Made by a program: the position numbers and the translations under genes. Of a stretch of 13,765 bases of DNA, positions 1 through 7,052 are shown piece after piece. The DNA comes from JBDSLU01 sp039916225 (lineage in GTDB: Bacteria > Acidobacteriota > Vicinamibacteria > Vicinamibacterales > Vicinamibacteraceae), in NCBI GenBank assembly GCA_039916225.1, contig JBDSLU010000471.1:1-13765 (forward strand), written 5' to 3'. The notes beneath the pieces are model-generated. The model was not told where the DNA came from and did no database searches. It saw only the letters and a list, made by a program, of their open reading frames with translations. The first letter of the stretch is position 1; each line of letters begins with the position of its first letter.

Positions 1-27
1 CGGGTTTCAAGGGCGATAGGATGCGGC

Positions 28-705
28 GTGACTTCGCCTCCCTTGCCAAATCGCTCCGAGGCTCGACGGCTGGCGCAGCTGCCGGTCGACGAACAGCTGC
101 GGAGCTTCGAGGCGATGATCGTGCGCAATCCGCTGCTCGACGCGGTGCTCGACCGTGCGGCCGCGCTGGCGCTGCCGGCCTGGTATCTGACGGCCGGGTG
201 CCTGTTCCAGACGGCGTGGAACGCCCTCTCCGGGCTCGCGCCGACGCACGGGATCCGGGACTACGACTTGTTCTACTTCGACGACGCCGACACGTCGTGG
301 GAGGCGGAGGACGTGGTCATCCGCCGCTGTGCGGAGGCGTTCGGCGATCTGGGCGTCCAGGTCGAGGTGCGGAACCAGGCGCGCGTGCATCTCTGGTATC
401 CCGACCGGTTCGGCGTCCTCGTCGAGCCGTTCCGGACGTGCGAAGACGGGGTCGATGCGTTCGCGATGACGACGTGCTGCGTCGCCACCCGCCGGGTGGA
501 AGGCCGGCTGCGCACCTATGCGCCGCACGGCTTCGCCGACCTCTTCAACCTGGTGCTGCGGCCGAACCCGGTGCGCGCACCGCGCGCGGTCTACGAGGAG
601 AAGGCGCGGCGGTGGTCGGCGATCTGGCCGGACCTGCAGGTGCTGCCCTGGCCATCCACGGAAGCGACGCGCATCCCGAGACCGCGCTATCCTGAGCACG
701 CATGA
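28..705 (+). CDS. Nucleotidyltransferase-like protein, PF06042 (NTP_transf_6, former DUF925) type
   Basis: A 225-residue soluble protein that resembles the PF06042 nucleotidyltransferase-fold family. The biochemical role of that family is poorly defined, so no substrate is claimed. Visible family marks are TAGCLFQTAWN (residues 55-65), then the acidic pair in IRDYDLFYFD (D78, D80), which fits the metal-binding DxD of a pol-beta-like fold. A further acidic strand, VEVRNQARVHLWY, spans about 112-124, and the Pro/Arg-rich C-terminus is typical. Translation is taken from a GTG at 28. No stop precedes it in frame back to base 1, so the true start could lie upstream of the window. A purine-rich AGGGCGATAGG about 7 bases ahead is a weak argument for GTG28. 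The stop overlaps the thiL start (ATGA, 702-705), so the two are probably translationally coupled. The family call is from recognition of motifs, not a search. Confidence 0.75.
   Translation: MTSPPLPNRSEARRLAQLPVDEQLRSFEAMIVRNPLLDAVLDRAAALALPAWYLTAGCLFQTAWNALSGLAPTHGIRDYDLFYFDDADTSWEAEDVVIRRCAEAFGDLGVQVEVRNQARVHLWYPDRFGVLVEPFRTCEDGVDAFAMTTCCVATRRVEGRLRTYAPHGFADLFNLVLRPNPVRAPRAVYEEKARRWSAIWPDLQVLPWPSTEATRIPRPRYPEHA
688..693 (+). promoter_or_regulatory. Possible -10 hexamer just ahead of thiL
   Basis: TATCCT lies inside the end of the upstream gene, 8 bases before the thiL ATG. A sigma-70-type start about 7 bases downstream would give an essentially leaderless thiL mRNA, as a second promoter besides read-through. 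No convincing -35 is visible, so this is a weak call based on the hexamer and its spacing. Confidence 0.2.
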
Positions 706-1736
706 CGGTCGGTGAGGTCGGCGAACGGCAGGTAATCGCGCGGGTGCGCAGCAAGGTCCCGGCGTCGCCGGCGTTCGTCGTGGTCGGCATCGGCGACGAC
801 GCGGCCGTGCTCGAGCCGCCGCGCAACCGGCTCGAGATCGTCACCACCGACGCCGCCGTCGAGGGGATCCACTTCGACCGGCGGTTCATGGACGCGTCGG
901 CCATCGGGCACCGGGTGCTGGCCGCCAATCTCAGCGACCTGGCGGCGATGGGCGCGGAACCGCGCACGGCGCTGCTGTCGCTGATCCTGCCGGACGCCTT
1001 GCCGCTGGCCGACCTCGACGCCCTGCTCGACGCCTTCCTGGCGCTCGCCGCCCGGACCGGCACGCATCTCGTCGGCGGGAACGTGACGCGGTCGCCCGGA
1101 CCGCTGGTCATCGACGTGACGGTGTCCGGCACGGCCAAGCGGCGGAAGGTCCTGACCCGCGCCGGCGGACGTCCCGGCGACGAGCTGTTCGTCTCCGGCT
1201 CGATCGGCGGCGCCGCGGCCGGCCTTGCCTGGCTGCAGCAGGCCGGACCGGGGGAGCCGGCCGATCCGGCGGTGGCCGACGCCGTGGCCCGGTTCCTGCG
1301 GCCCGAGCCCCGGTTGCGGCTGGGGCTCCTGGCCGGCCGGACGCGGGCGGCGTCGGCGGCGATGGACCTGAGCGACGGGCTCGCCGACGCGGTCCGTCAG
1401 CTGGCGGAGGCGAGCGGCACCGGCGCCCGCCTCGACGCCGCGGCGCTGCCGGTGCATCCCGGCGTGGCCGCCGTCACCGGCGAGGGGGAGGCGGCCCTGG
1501 CGACAGCCCTCTCCGGCGGCGAGGACTACGAGCTGCTCCTGGCGGTCCCCCGCCGGGCCGGCCGGCGGTTCGCCGCAGCGGCCAAGCTCGCCCGGGTGAC
1601 GGTCACCCGGATCGGCGCCCTGACCCCCGCGGCGGCCGGACTGACCCTCGCCACGGCGGCCGGAGATCGGCCGATTCCCGAGGGTTTCGAGCACTTTCGG
1701 GCCCAGGTCGCCGCCATTTCCGCCGCCGGCCGCTGA
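702..1736 (+). CDS. thiL: Thiamine-monophosphate kinase (ThiL)
   Basis: ThiL phosphorylates thiamine monophosphate with ATP to give thiamine diphosphate, the last step of cofactor synthesis, in the cytoplasm. At 344 residues the length is normal. The AIRS/PurM-fold landmarks appear in order: GIGDDAAVL (29-37), TTDAAVEGIHF (48-58), NLSDLAAMGA (76-85), GGNVTRSPG (125-133), MDLSDGLADAV (221-231) and SGGEDYELL (271-279). These carry the acidic residues that bind Mg-ATP and substrate (D32, D33, D50, D79, D222, D225, D275). The usual Asp of the GGDT loop is Asn here (N127), which I believe also occurs in other ThiL proteins. The ATG overlaps the previous stop as ATGA, suggesting coupling. No thiamine synthesis gene or TPP riboswitch is visible nearby. 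Confidence 0.95.
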   Translation: MTVGEVGERQVIARVRSKVPASPAFVVVGIGDDAAVLEPPRNRLEIVTTDAAVEGIHFDRRFMDASAIGHRVLAANLSDLAAMGAEPRTALLSLILPDALPLADLDALLDAFLALAARTGTHLVGGNVTRSPGPLVIDVTVSGTAKRRKVLTRAGGRPGDELFVSGSIGGAAAGLAWLQQAGPGEPADPAVADAVARFLRPEPRLRLGLLAGRTRAASAAMDLSDGLADAVRQLAEASGTGARLDAAALPVHPGVAAVTGEGEAALATALSGGEDYELLLAVPRRAGRRFAAAAKLARVTVTRIGALTPAAAGLTLATAAGDRPIPEGFEHFRAQVAAISAAGR

Positions 1737-1803
1737 TTGCCCCCGGCTGCGCCGGCCTTCACCCCCGATTCGCTTTAGGGGTTCCATCCGGCGCCCGGTG
1801 GCG

Positions 1804-1809
1804 TATGCT
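1804..1809 (+). promoter_or_regulatory. Possible -10 hexamer for the 3D-domain gene
   Basis: TATGCT, followed by AAC, stands out in the GC-rich 200-bp gap between thiL (stop 1734-1736) and the ATG at 1937. A start near 1816 would give a leader of about 120 bases. The region at the usual -35 distance (about 1781-1786, GTTCCA) matches the consensus poorly. Called only from the hexamer and its location. Confidence 0.25.
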
Positions 1810-1890
1810 AACCGGGTCCCCCGGGGCGGCCCCCAGCTCCCAGCCCCCCAACGGACCCACCCGGCGCGAACATCAGCCGGGCGCGTGCGA

Positions 1891-1914
1891 GACCGGAAAG
1901 CCCTTTCGTCGGTC
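1891..1914 (+). promoter_or_regulatory. Hairpin in the untranslated leader of the 3D-domain gene
   Basis: GACCG-GAAA, loop GCCC, TTTC-GT-CGGTC: a 9-bp stem with a 2-base bulge, ending 22 bases before the ATG. The right arm GGTC (1911-1914) can instead pair with GACC at 1918-1921, so two exclusive folds are possible. A short T run (CTTTTT, 1931-1936) directly precedes the start codon. I do not recognise a known riboswitch here. Confidence 0.3.
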
Positions 1915-1936
1915 AGGGACCGGGTCACGACTTTTT

Positions 1937-2575
1937 ATGGTGCTGTCACGCTCGCTGACGCGGAAGCTCGCCGCCACGTGCGGAGCGGTGCTCGGCTTCG
2001 TCCTCCTCTACGAGGTGACGGCGCTGGACTCCAAGGCCACCGCTGCCCACGAGGTCGAAGTGCGCGAGACGGCCTGGCCCCGTCCGGGGGCCCGGCTGCG
2101 CTTCCACGCGACTGCCTCCTGCAAGGGCACCACCACGGCGTCCGGCACGGCCGTCCGTACCGGCATCGCCGCCGCCGATCCGATCCTCCTCCCGGTCGGG
2201 TCCGTCGTCCAAGTCGAGTCGCTCAGCCCCCGCTACAACGGCATCTACACGGTCATGGACACCGGGCCGGCCGTCCAGGGGCGCGAGATCGACATCTACA
2301 TGTGGAACTGCAACGAGGCGCTCGCCTTCGGCCGCCGGTCGATCGCGATCAACGTGCTGCGCCTCGGCTGGAACCCCAAGGCATCGGCGCCGGCCTCCAT
2401 CGCCGCCAACATCATCGCCAGGCCCGACGTCGCCGCCCCCGGCTACCCAGCCGGCTACGGTCCGGCCGCCATCGCCGCCACCACGAGCAGCGGGACGCCC
2501 GCCGCGACACCGGTGGCCGTCACGGCGCCCGTCCCGTCCATCGGCCCGGTCGCCCTCGCCGACGCACCCAAGTAG
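1937..2575 (+). CDS. 3D-domain (PF06725) cell-wall protein, membrane-anchored or exported
   Basis: The 212-residue product has a basic N-terminus and a hydrophobic segment (about 11-30) that could be a signal peptide or anchor. A 3D domain follows (about 56-145), then an Ala/Pro/Thr-rich tail (about 149-212) resembling a disordered linker. The 3D domain is a double-psi barrel related to the C-terminal part of MltA lytic transglycosylases, and its three aspartates are present: AADP (D81), VMDTG (D108) and GREIDIYM (D119). The ending FGRRSIAINVLRLGW is also typical. C62 and C125 flank the barrel and could form a disulfide in the periplasm. Inferred role: peptidoglycan cleavage or remodelling. 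An in-frame ATG at 1805 would add 44 Pro/Arg-rich residues ahead of the hydrophobic segment, so 1937 is preferred. No close Shine-Dalgarno is seen; AGGG at 1915-1918 is too far away. Confidence 0.85.
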   Translation: MVLSRSLTRKLAATCGAVLGFVLLYEVTALDSKATAAHEVEVRETAWPRPGARLRFHATASCKGTTTASGTAVRTGIAAADPILLPVGSVVQVESLSPRYNGIYTVMDTGPAVQGREIDIYMWNCNEALAFGRRSIAINVLRLGWNPKASAPASIAANIIARPDVAAPGYPAGYGPAAIAATTSSGTPAATPVAVTAPVPSIGPVALADAPK

Positions 2576-2598
2576 CGGTGCGATAAGCTGTTCCGCGG

Positions 2599-3345
2599 AT
2601 GGAGCAGCTTCTCGAAGAGACCTACCGCGCCGAGCGCGATCACTTCTGGTTCAAGGGTTTCCGCCAATTCATCGCCCCACTCGTCGACCAGGCCCTGGCC
2701 GGCCGGCCTGATGCCCGGCTGCTCGACTGCGGCTGCGGCACCGGCACCAACCTCGACCTGTTCCGCGCCCGCTGCCACGCCTTCGGCTTCGACCTGACTC
2801 CGGGCGGGCTGCGCTTCGCGCGGACCCACGGCGGCCTGCGGGTGTCGCGGGCCAGCATCACCCACGTCCCCTTCGCTGCCGGGACCTTCGACGTGGTCAC
2901 CTCGTTCGACGTGCTCCAGTGCATCACCGAGGCGATGGAGACGCAGGCGATGGCCTCGATGGCCCGCGTCCTGAAGCCGGGCGGCTCGCTGATCCTGAAC
3001 GTCGCGGCGCTGGACATCCTGAGCGGCAGCCACGCCGTGCTGTCCGAGGAAGTGCGGCGCTACACCAAGCCGCTGATGCGGCAGGCCCTGTCGCGGGCCG
3101 GCCTGGTGCCGCAGCGGATCACCTACACCAACTTCAGCCTGTTCCCGCTGATGCTGGCGACACGTACCTGGCAGCGCCTGCGCGGCGCGGCGCGGCCGGA
3201 CGCGTTGACGTCGGAGATCACGGTGCCTTCGCCAGCGGTCAACGGCGCCCTGAGCGCGGTGCTCTCACTCGAGGCGCGCGCCCTGCGTCTCACCGATCTG
3301 CCGATCGGCAGCTCGCTGCTCGTGCTCGCCCGCAAGCCAGCCTGA
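2599..3345 (+). CDS. Class I SAM-dependent methyltransferase
   Basis: A 248-residue cytosolic methyltransferase with a Rossmann-type SAM site. Motif I is RLLDCGCGTGTN (40-51), the acidic end of strand 2 is FGFD (62-65), VPFAAGTFDVV (90-100) leads into motif II, and VLKPGGSLILN (124-134) is the usual motif III region. The N-terminal ERDHFWFKGFRQF and the EVRRYTKPLMRQALSRAGL segment (151-169) resemble methyltransferases often found beside membrane glycosyltransferases and sugar-modifying genes. The substrate cannot be read from sequence. The gene starts 23 bp after the 3D-domain gene. No Shine-Dalgarno precedes the ATG, but TAAGCT (2584-2589) is a possible -10 only 9 bases away. Its last 81 bases lie on the opposite strand of the convergent ABC gene. 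The end LLVLARKPA looks like a normal family terminus. Confidence 0.88.
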   Translation: MEQLLEETYRAERDHFWFKGFRQFIAPLVDQALAGRPDARLLDCGCGTGTNLDLFRARCHAFGFDLTPGGLRFARTHGGLRVSRASITHVPFAAGTFDVVTSFDVLQCITEAMETQAMASMARVLKPGGSLILNVAALDILSGSHAVLSEEVRRYTKPLMRQALSRAGLVPQRITYTNFSLFPLMLATRTWQRLRGAARPDALTSEITVPSPAVNGALSAVLSLEARALRLTDLPIGSSLLVLARKPA

Positions 3346-5175
3346 CCGCCCGCCCTGGTCGCGGTACTGGAGCTGGTAGAGCCGCTCGTAGAGCCCGCGC
3401 TGGACGAGCAGCTCCTGGTGCGAGCCCGACTCGCGCAGCTCACCGCGGTGGAAGACCAGGATGCGGTCGACGTCCTGGATGGTCGACAGCCGGTGAGCGA
3501 TGGCGATCGTCGTCCGGCCGGCCATCAGCACGTGCAACGCGTCGCGGATGAGCAGCTCGGTCTCGGTGTCGACGCTCGACGTCGCCTCGTCCAGCACGAG
3601 CACCGCTGGGTTACCGGCCAGCGCCCGCGCGAACGAGAGCAGCTGCTTCTGGCCGACCGAGAGCGACGCGCCACGCTCCCCCACTCGCGTGTCGAGGCCT
3701 TCCGGGAGCGCCCCGACGAAGCGATCGGCGTGGACGGCGGCGACGGCGCCCTCGACCTGCGACCGCGACAGGTCTGGCCGGCCGAGGCGCACGTTGTCGG
3801 CGAGGCTCCCCGAGAACAGGTAGACGTCCTGCAGCACGAGGCCGCAGATGCCGCGCAGCTCGCCGAGATCGAGCTCGCGGATGTCGACGCCGTCGACCAG
3901 GATGCGGCCGCGCTGGACGTCGTAGAAGCGCAGCAGCAGGCTGATGATCGTCGTCTTGCCGGCCCCGGTCGCCCCGACGATGCCGACGCGCTGCCCCGCC
4001 GGCACCTCGAAGGAAACATCCTTCAGCACCCAGTTGATGTCCGAGCCGTCGGTGGCGGCAGCCGCCGCGGTCGTGGCATCGAGGCCGTAGGCGAACCACA
4101 CGTGCTCGAAGACGATATGGCCACGCGCCCCGGCCGGCCGCGGCCGCGCCGGCACCGGCGAGGCGATCGTCACCGGCGTATCGAGCAGCGTGAAGATCCG
4201 CTCCGACGACGCCATCGCCGCCTGGAGCAGGTTGAACTTTTCCGACATGTCGCTGATCGGCCGGAAGAAGCGCTGCGCGTACTGCAGGAAGGCGACGAGC
4301 GCGCCCAGCGTCAGGGTGCCGGTGCCGACCCAGTGGCCGCCGGCGACGATGATCAACGCCGCCGCGAGCGCCGCGACGCCCTCGATCGCCGGATAGAAGA
4401 CGGCGTAGTAGAAGATGGCCTCGACGTTGGCGTCGCGATGGCCCTTGTTGATCGCCTCGAAACGCTCGAAGTTGAGCGCCTCGCGGCGGAACAGCTGCAC
4501 CGTCGGCATGCCGGTGACGTTTTCCTGCAGGAAGGCGTTGATGCGCGCCACCCAGCCGCGGACCCGCCGGTACGACTGACGGACGTGCCGGCGGAACCAC
4601 TGCGTCACCAGCACGATCAGCGGCAGCACCGAGAAGGCCACCAGGGCCAGCCGCCAGTCCATCCACAGCAGGACGCCGACGATCCCGGCCAGCATGAAGG
4701 CGTCGCCGAAGACCGCGACGACGCCGGCCGAGAACAGGTCGTTCAGGGCATCGACGTCGCTGGTCACGCGCGTCATCAGACGGCCGACGGCGTGGCGATC
4801 GTAGAAGGCCACGTCGACCCGCTGCAGGTGGCCGTAGATGGCCATCCGCATCTCGAACATGATGCCCTGGCCGATCGTCTGCGAGATCCAGGTCTGCGCG
4901 AACTCGAGGACGAAGACGCCGGTCAGCACCGCCAGGAACAGGAGGGCAATGCGTCCGACGCCGGCCAGGTCGCCGCGGGCGATGTACTCGTCGATCGCGA
5001 CCTTGGTCAGCCACGGCTGTACCAACTGCAGCAACGAGGTGGTGACGATGACCACCAGGCCGAGCAGCACACTGCGCCAATGCGGGCGCAGGTAGCCGAA
5101 CAACCGGCGCACCAGGCGACCGTCGTAGGCCTTGCCGATGATGTCGTCGTCGGGCTGGGTGGCTGGATCGCTCAC
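3265..5175 (-). CDS. ABC exporter half-transporter, MdlB-like catalytic subunit
   Basis: A 636-residue fused permease-ATPase, second gene of a heterodimeric exporter operon in the inner membrane. Six transmembrane helices fall within about residues 30-330. The ATPase follows with A-loop Y363, Walker A GATGAGKTT (401-409), Q-loop Q449, signature LSVGQ (505-509), Walker B VLVLDE with catalytic E530, and H-loop H561. The signature departs from LSGGQ exactly as in E. coli MdlB, and SDMSEKFNLLQAAMASSERIF-type spacing before the ATPase also fits. Start: GTG at 5175, whose GTGA overlaps the upstream stop; a longer ATG start at 5214 would run back into the upstream gene. The conserved ending LYERLYQLQYRDQ finishes near residue 607. 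The last 26 residues are encoded antisense to the methyltransferase 3' end and look family-atypical. Substrate unknown; multidrug or lipid export are typical of the family. Confidence 0.93.
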   Translation of the reverse strand: MSDPATQPDDDIIGKAYDGRLVRRLFGYLRPHWRSVLLGLVVIVTTSLLQLVQPWLTKVAIDEYIARGDLAGVGRIALLFLAVLTGVFVLEFAQTWISQTIGQGIMFEMRMAIYGHLQRVDVAFYDRHAVGRLMTRVTSDVDALNDLFSAGVVAVFGDAFMLAGIVGVLLWMDWRLALVAFSVLPLIVLVTQWFRRHVRQSYRRVRGWVARINAFLQENVTGMPTVQLFRREALNFERFEAINKGHRDANVEAIFYYAVFYPAIEGVAALAAALIIVAGGHWVGTGTLTLGALVAFLQYAQRFFRPISDMSEKFNLLQAAMASSERIFTLLDTPVTIASPVPARPRPAGARGHIVFEHVWFAYGLDATTAAAAATDGSDINWVLKDVSFEVPAGQRVGIVGATGAGKTTIISLLLRFYDVQRGRILVDGVDIRELDLGELRGICGLVLQDVYLFSGSLADNVRLGRPDLSRSQVEGAVAAVHADRFVGALPEGLDTRVGERGASLSVGQKQLLSFARALAGNPAVLVLDEATSSVDTETELLIRDALHVLMAGRTTIAIAHRLSTIQDVDRILVFHRGELRESGSHQELLVQRGLYERLYQLQYRDQGGRSGWLAGEHEQRAADRQIGETQGARLE

Positions 5176-6956
5176 GAGGCGGCCAGCTCCTCCTCGAGCC
5201 TCTGCAGCCGGCACATCTCGGCGTACGGTCCACCGGCGTCGACCAGCGCGTCGTGCGTTCCCTGCTCGACGATGCGTCCCCCGTCGAGCACGACGATGTG
5301 ATCGGCGTGGCGGATCGTCGAGGCGCGATGCGAGATGAGGATCGCGGTGCGGGTCCGCATCACCCCGACGAGGCCGCGCAGGATGGCCGCCTCGGTGTCG
5401 GTATCGACGGCCGACAAAGCGTCGTCGAGGATCAGAATCGGCGGATCGATCATCAGGGCCCGGGCGATCGCCGTGCGCTGCTTCTGCCCGCCGGAGAGGG
5501 TCAGGCCGCGCTCGCCCACCGTCGTGGTCCAGCGATTCGGGAACGCCTCGACATCGACGTCGAGGCGCGCCACGGCAACGGCGTGCTGGATGTCCTCGAG
5601 CTCGTCCCGCTCGGGCGTGCCGAAGGCGACGTTGCCGGCGATGGTGTCGCTGAACAGGAACGGCTCCTGCGGCACCATCCCGATGCTGCCGCGGAGCACC
5701 GAGAGCGGCAGATCGCGGACGTCGATGCCGTCGATGAACACGGTAGCCGGCGGCGGATCGTAGAGGCGCGGCAGCAGGCTGACCAGCGTCGACTTGCCGC
5801 TGCCGGTCGGGCCGACAACGGCCAGCGTCGTGCCGGCCGGCACGACCAGCGAGATGTCGTGCAGGACCGCCGGGCCGTCACCACCCGCCTTCGTGTCGTC
5901 GGCCTTCGACGTACCGGGGTAGGCGAACGTCAGGTGGCGCCACTCGATGGCGCCGGTGAGGCGCGCCGGCACGTCGGTGCGGGTGCCATCGACGATGGCC
6001 GGCGGCGCATCGAGCACCTCGAGCATCCGGCCCCACGACGCCGATCCGCGCTGAATCAGATTGGTGACCCAGCCGAAGGCGATCATCGGCCAGCCGAGCA
6101 TCGCGAGGTAGGCGTTGAAGGCGACGAACTCGCCGATGGTCAGCCGGCCGGCGATCACCTCGCGGCCGCCCAGCCACAGCACGATCAGCGCGCCCACGCC
6201 CAGGAGAAACGTCAGGCTCGGGTAGAACAGGCCCTGCAGGCCGATCAGGCGCCGGTTGCGGCGCAGGAATTCCTCGTTGGCCAGCCGGAAGCGGGCCAGT
6301 TCGGCCTCCTCCTGTCGATAGGCGCGCACGACCCGGACACCGGCCAGCGCCTCCTGCGTCACCGCCGACAGCTCCGACAGCTGCGCCTGGATCCGCTCGA
6401 AGCGGCGATGGATCGCCGTGCCGAAGCCGTAGACGGCGAGCGTCACGAGCGGCAGCGGGATCAGCGCCATGCCGGTCAGCCAGGGATCGATCGAGAGCAG
6501 CAGCACGATGGCCACGACGAAGACGATGCCGGTCGAGATCGCGTACATGACGGCCGGCCCGGCCATCATCCGCACCGCCGACAGATCGTTGGTCGCCCGC
6601 GACATCAGGTCGCCGGTCCGCCGGGCCTGGAAGTAGGAGAGCGGCAGCCGCTGCAGGTGGCGCAGGAAATCGTTACGGATGTCGTACTCGATGTCGCGCG
6701 AGGCGATCACGAAGCGCTGTCGCATCTGGAAGCGGAACCAGCCGCTGACGATGGCGATGGCCAGCAGCGACGCGGCATAGCCGCCGAGCACGGACAGCGA
6801 GGCGCCGTCGGCAAGGTCATCGATGGCCAGGCGCAGGATCCACGGGCCGACGAGCTGGATGCCGGTCGCCACCAGCGAAGCCAGGAGGCCCAGCACGAGC
6901 GCTCCCTGGTAGCGGCGCACGTAGGGGAGCAGCCGCCTCAGCGCCGTCCAGGTCAC
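5172..6956 (-). CDS. ABC exporter half-transporter, MdlA-like degenerate-site subunit
   Basis: A 594-residue fused permease-ATPase, first gene of the operon. Transmembrane helices lie within about residues 17-300. The ATPase shows A-loop Y346, Walker A GPTGSGKST (382-390), Q-loop Q430, a normal LSGGQ signature (487-491), Walker B ILILDD with D512 in place of the catalytic Glu, and H-loop H543. Asp in that place together with the partner's LSVGQ is the known pattern of MdlA/MdlB, TM287/288 and BmrC/D heterodimers. One composite ATP site (this Walker A/B plus the partner's signature) is degenerate and the other is catalytic. The start is GTG at 6954-6956, with no Shine-Dalgarno and a TATACT hexamer 6 bases upstream. 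The stop overlaps the next gene as GTGA. A linker of about 14 residues (348-361) after the A-loop Tyr is longer than usual. Confidence 0.94.
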   Translation of the reverse strand: MTWTALRRLLPYVRRYQGALVLGLLASLVATGIQLVGPWILRLAIDDLADGASLSVLGGYAASLLAIAIVSGWFRFQMRQRFVIASRDIEYDIRNDFLRHLQRLPLSYFQARRTGDLMSRATNDLSAVRMMAGPAVMYAISTGIVFVVAIVLLLSIDPWLTGMALIPLPLVTLAVYGFGTAIHRRFERIQAQLSELSAVTQEALAGVRVVRAYRQEEAELARFRLANEEFLRRNRRLIGLQGLFYPSLTFLLGVGALIVLWLGGREVIAGRLTIGEFVAFNAYLAMLGWPMIAFGWVTNLIQRGSASWGRMLEVLDAPPAIVDGTRTDVPARLTGAIEWRHLTFAYPGTSKADDTKAGGDGPAVLHDISLVVPAGTTLAVVGPTGSGKSTLVSLLPRLYDPPPATVFIDGIDVRDLPLSVLRGSIGMVPQEPFLFSDTIAGNVAFGTPERDELEDIQHAVAVARLDVDVEAFPNRWTTTVGERGLTLSGGQKQRTAIARALMIDPPILILDDALSAVDTDTEAAILRGLVGVMRTRTAILISHRASTIRHADHIVVLDGGRIVEQGTHDALVDAGGPYAEMCRLQRLEEELAAS

Positions 6957-6962
6957 GCCGTC

Positions 6963-6968
6963 AGTATA
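6963..6968 (-). promoter_or_regulatory. Probable -10 element of the ABC exporter operon
   Basis: On the minus strand TATACT is followed by GACGGC and then the GTG start, so transcription would begin at or next to the start codon (leaderless mRNA). It is the best -10 match in the 96-bp divergent gap 6957-7052. The -35 position (about 6986-6991) has no good match. The plus-strand gene at 7053 may share this AT-rich spot (TATATG, 6965-6970), but that is weaker. Confidence 0.4.
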
Positions 6969-7052
6969 TGTGGCGCTTCCGCGGCGGTGGATCTATCGGA
7001 GCCCGCGAGCGCATCCGATACCAGGCCGAGAGCCAGCCGCGCGCGAACACCC

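Noticed and set aside
1805..1936. Upstream ATG for the 3D-domain protein
   Set aside because: Would add 44 Pro/Arg-rich residues ahead of a signal or anchor segment, and its ATG sits within the likely -10 hexamer TATGCT.
5176..5214. Longer ATG start for the second ABC gene
   Set aside because: Extends 40 bases into the upstream coding region with a Gly/Ala/Arg tail; the GTG at 5175 gives a clean GTGA overlap.
3418..5301. Long plus-strand open frame (627 codons) opposite the ABC gene
   Set aside because: Antisense of a gene with complete ABC exporter motifs. Its translation is Arg/Asp/His/Gln-rich with no domain, as expected for GC-rich complementary frames.
5253..7052. Open frame in phase with, and upstream of, the beta-barrel gene (would make an 868-residue protein)
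   Set aside because: It is antisense to the first ABC gene and low-complexity. The clear signal peptide at 7053 marks the real start.
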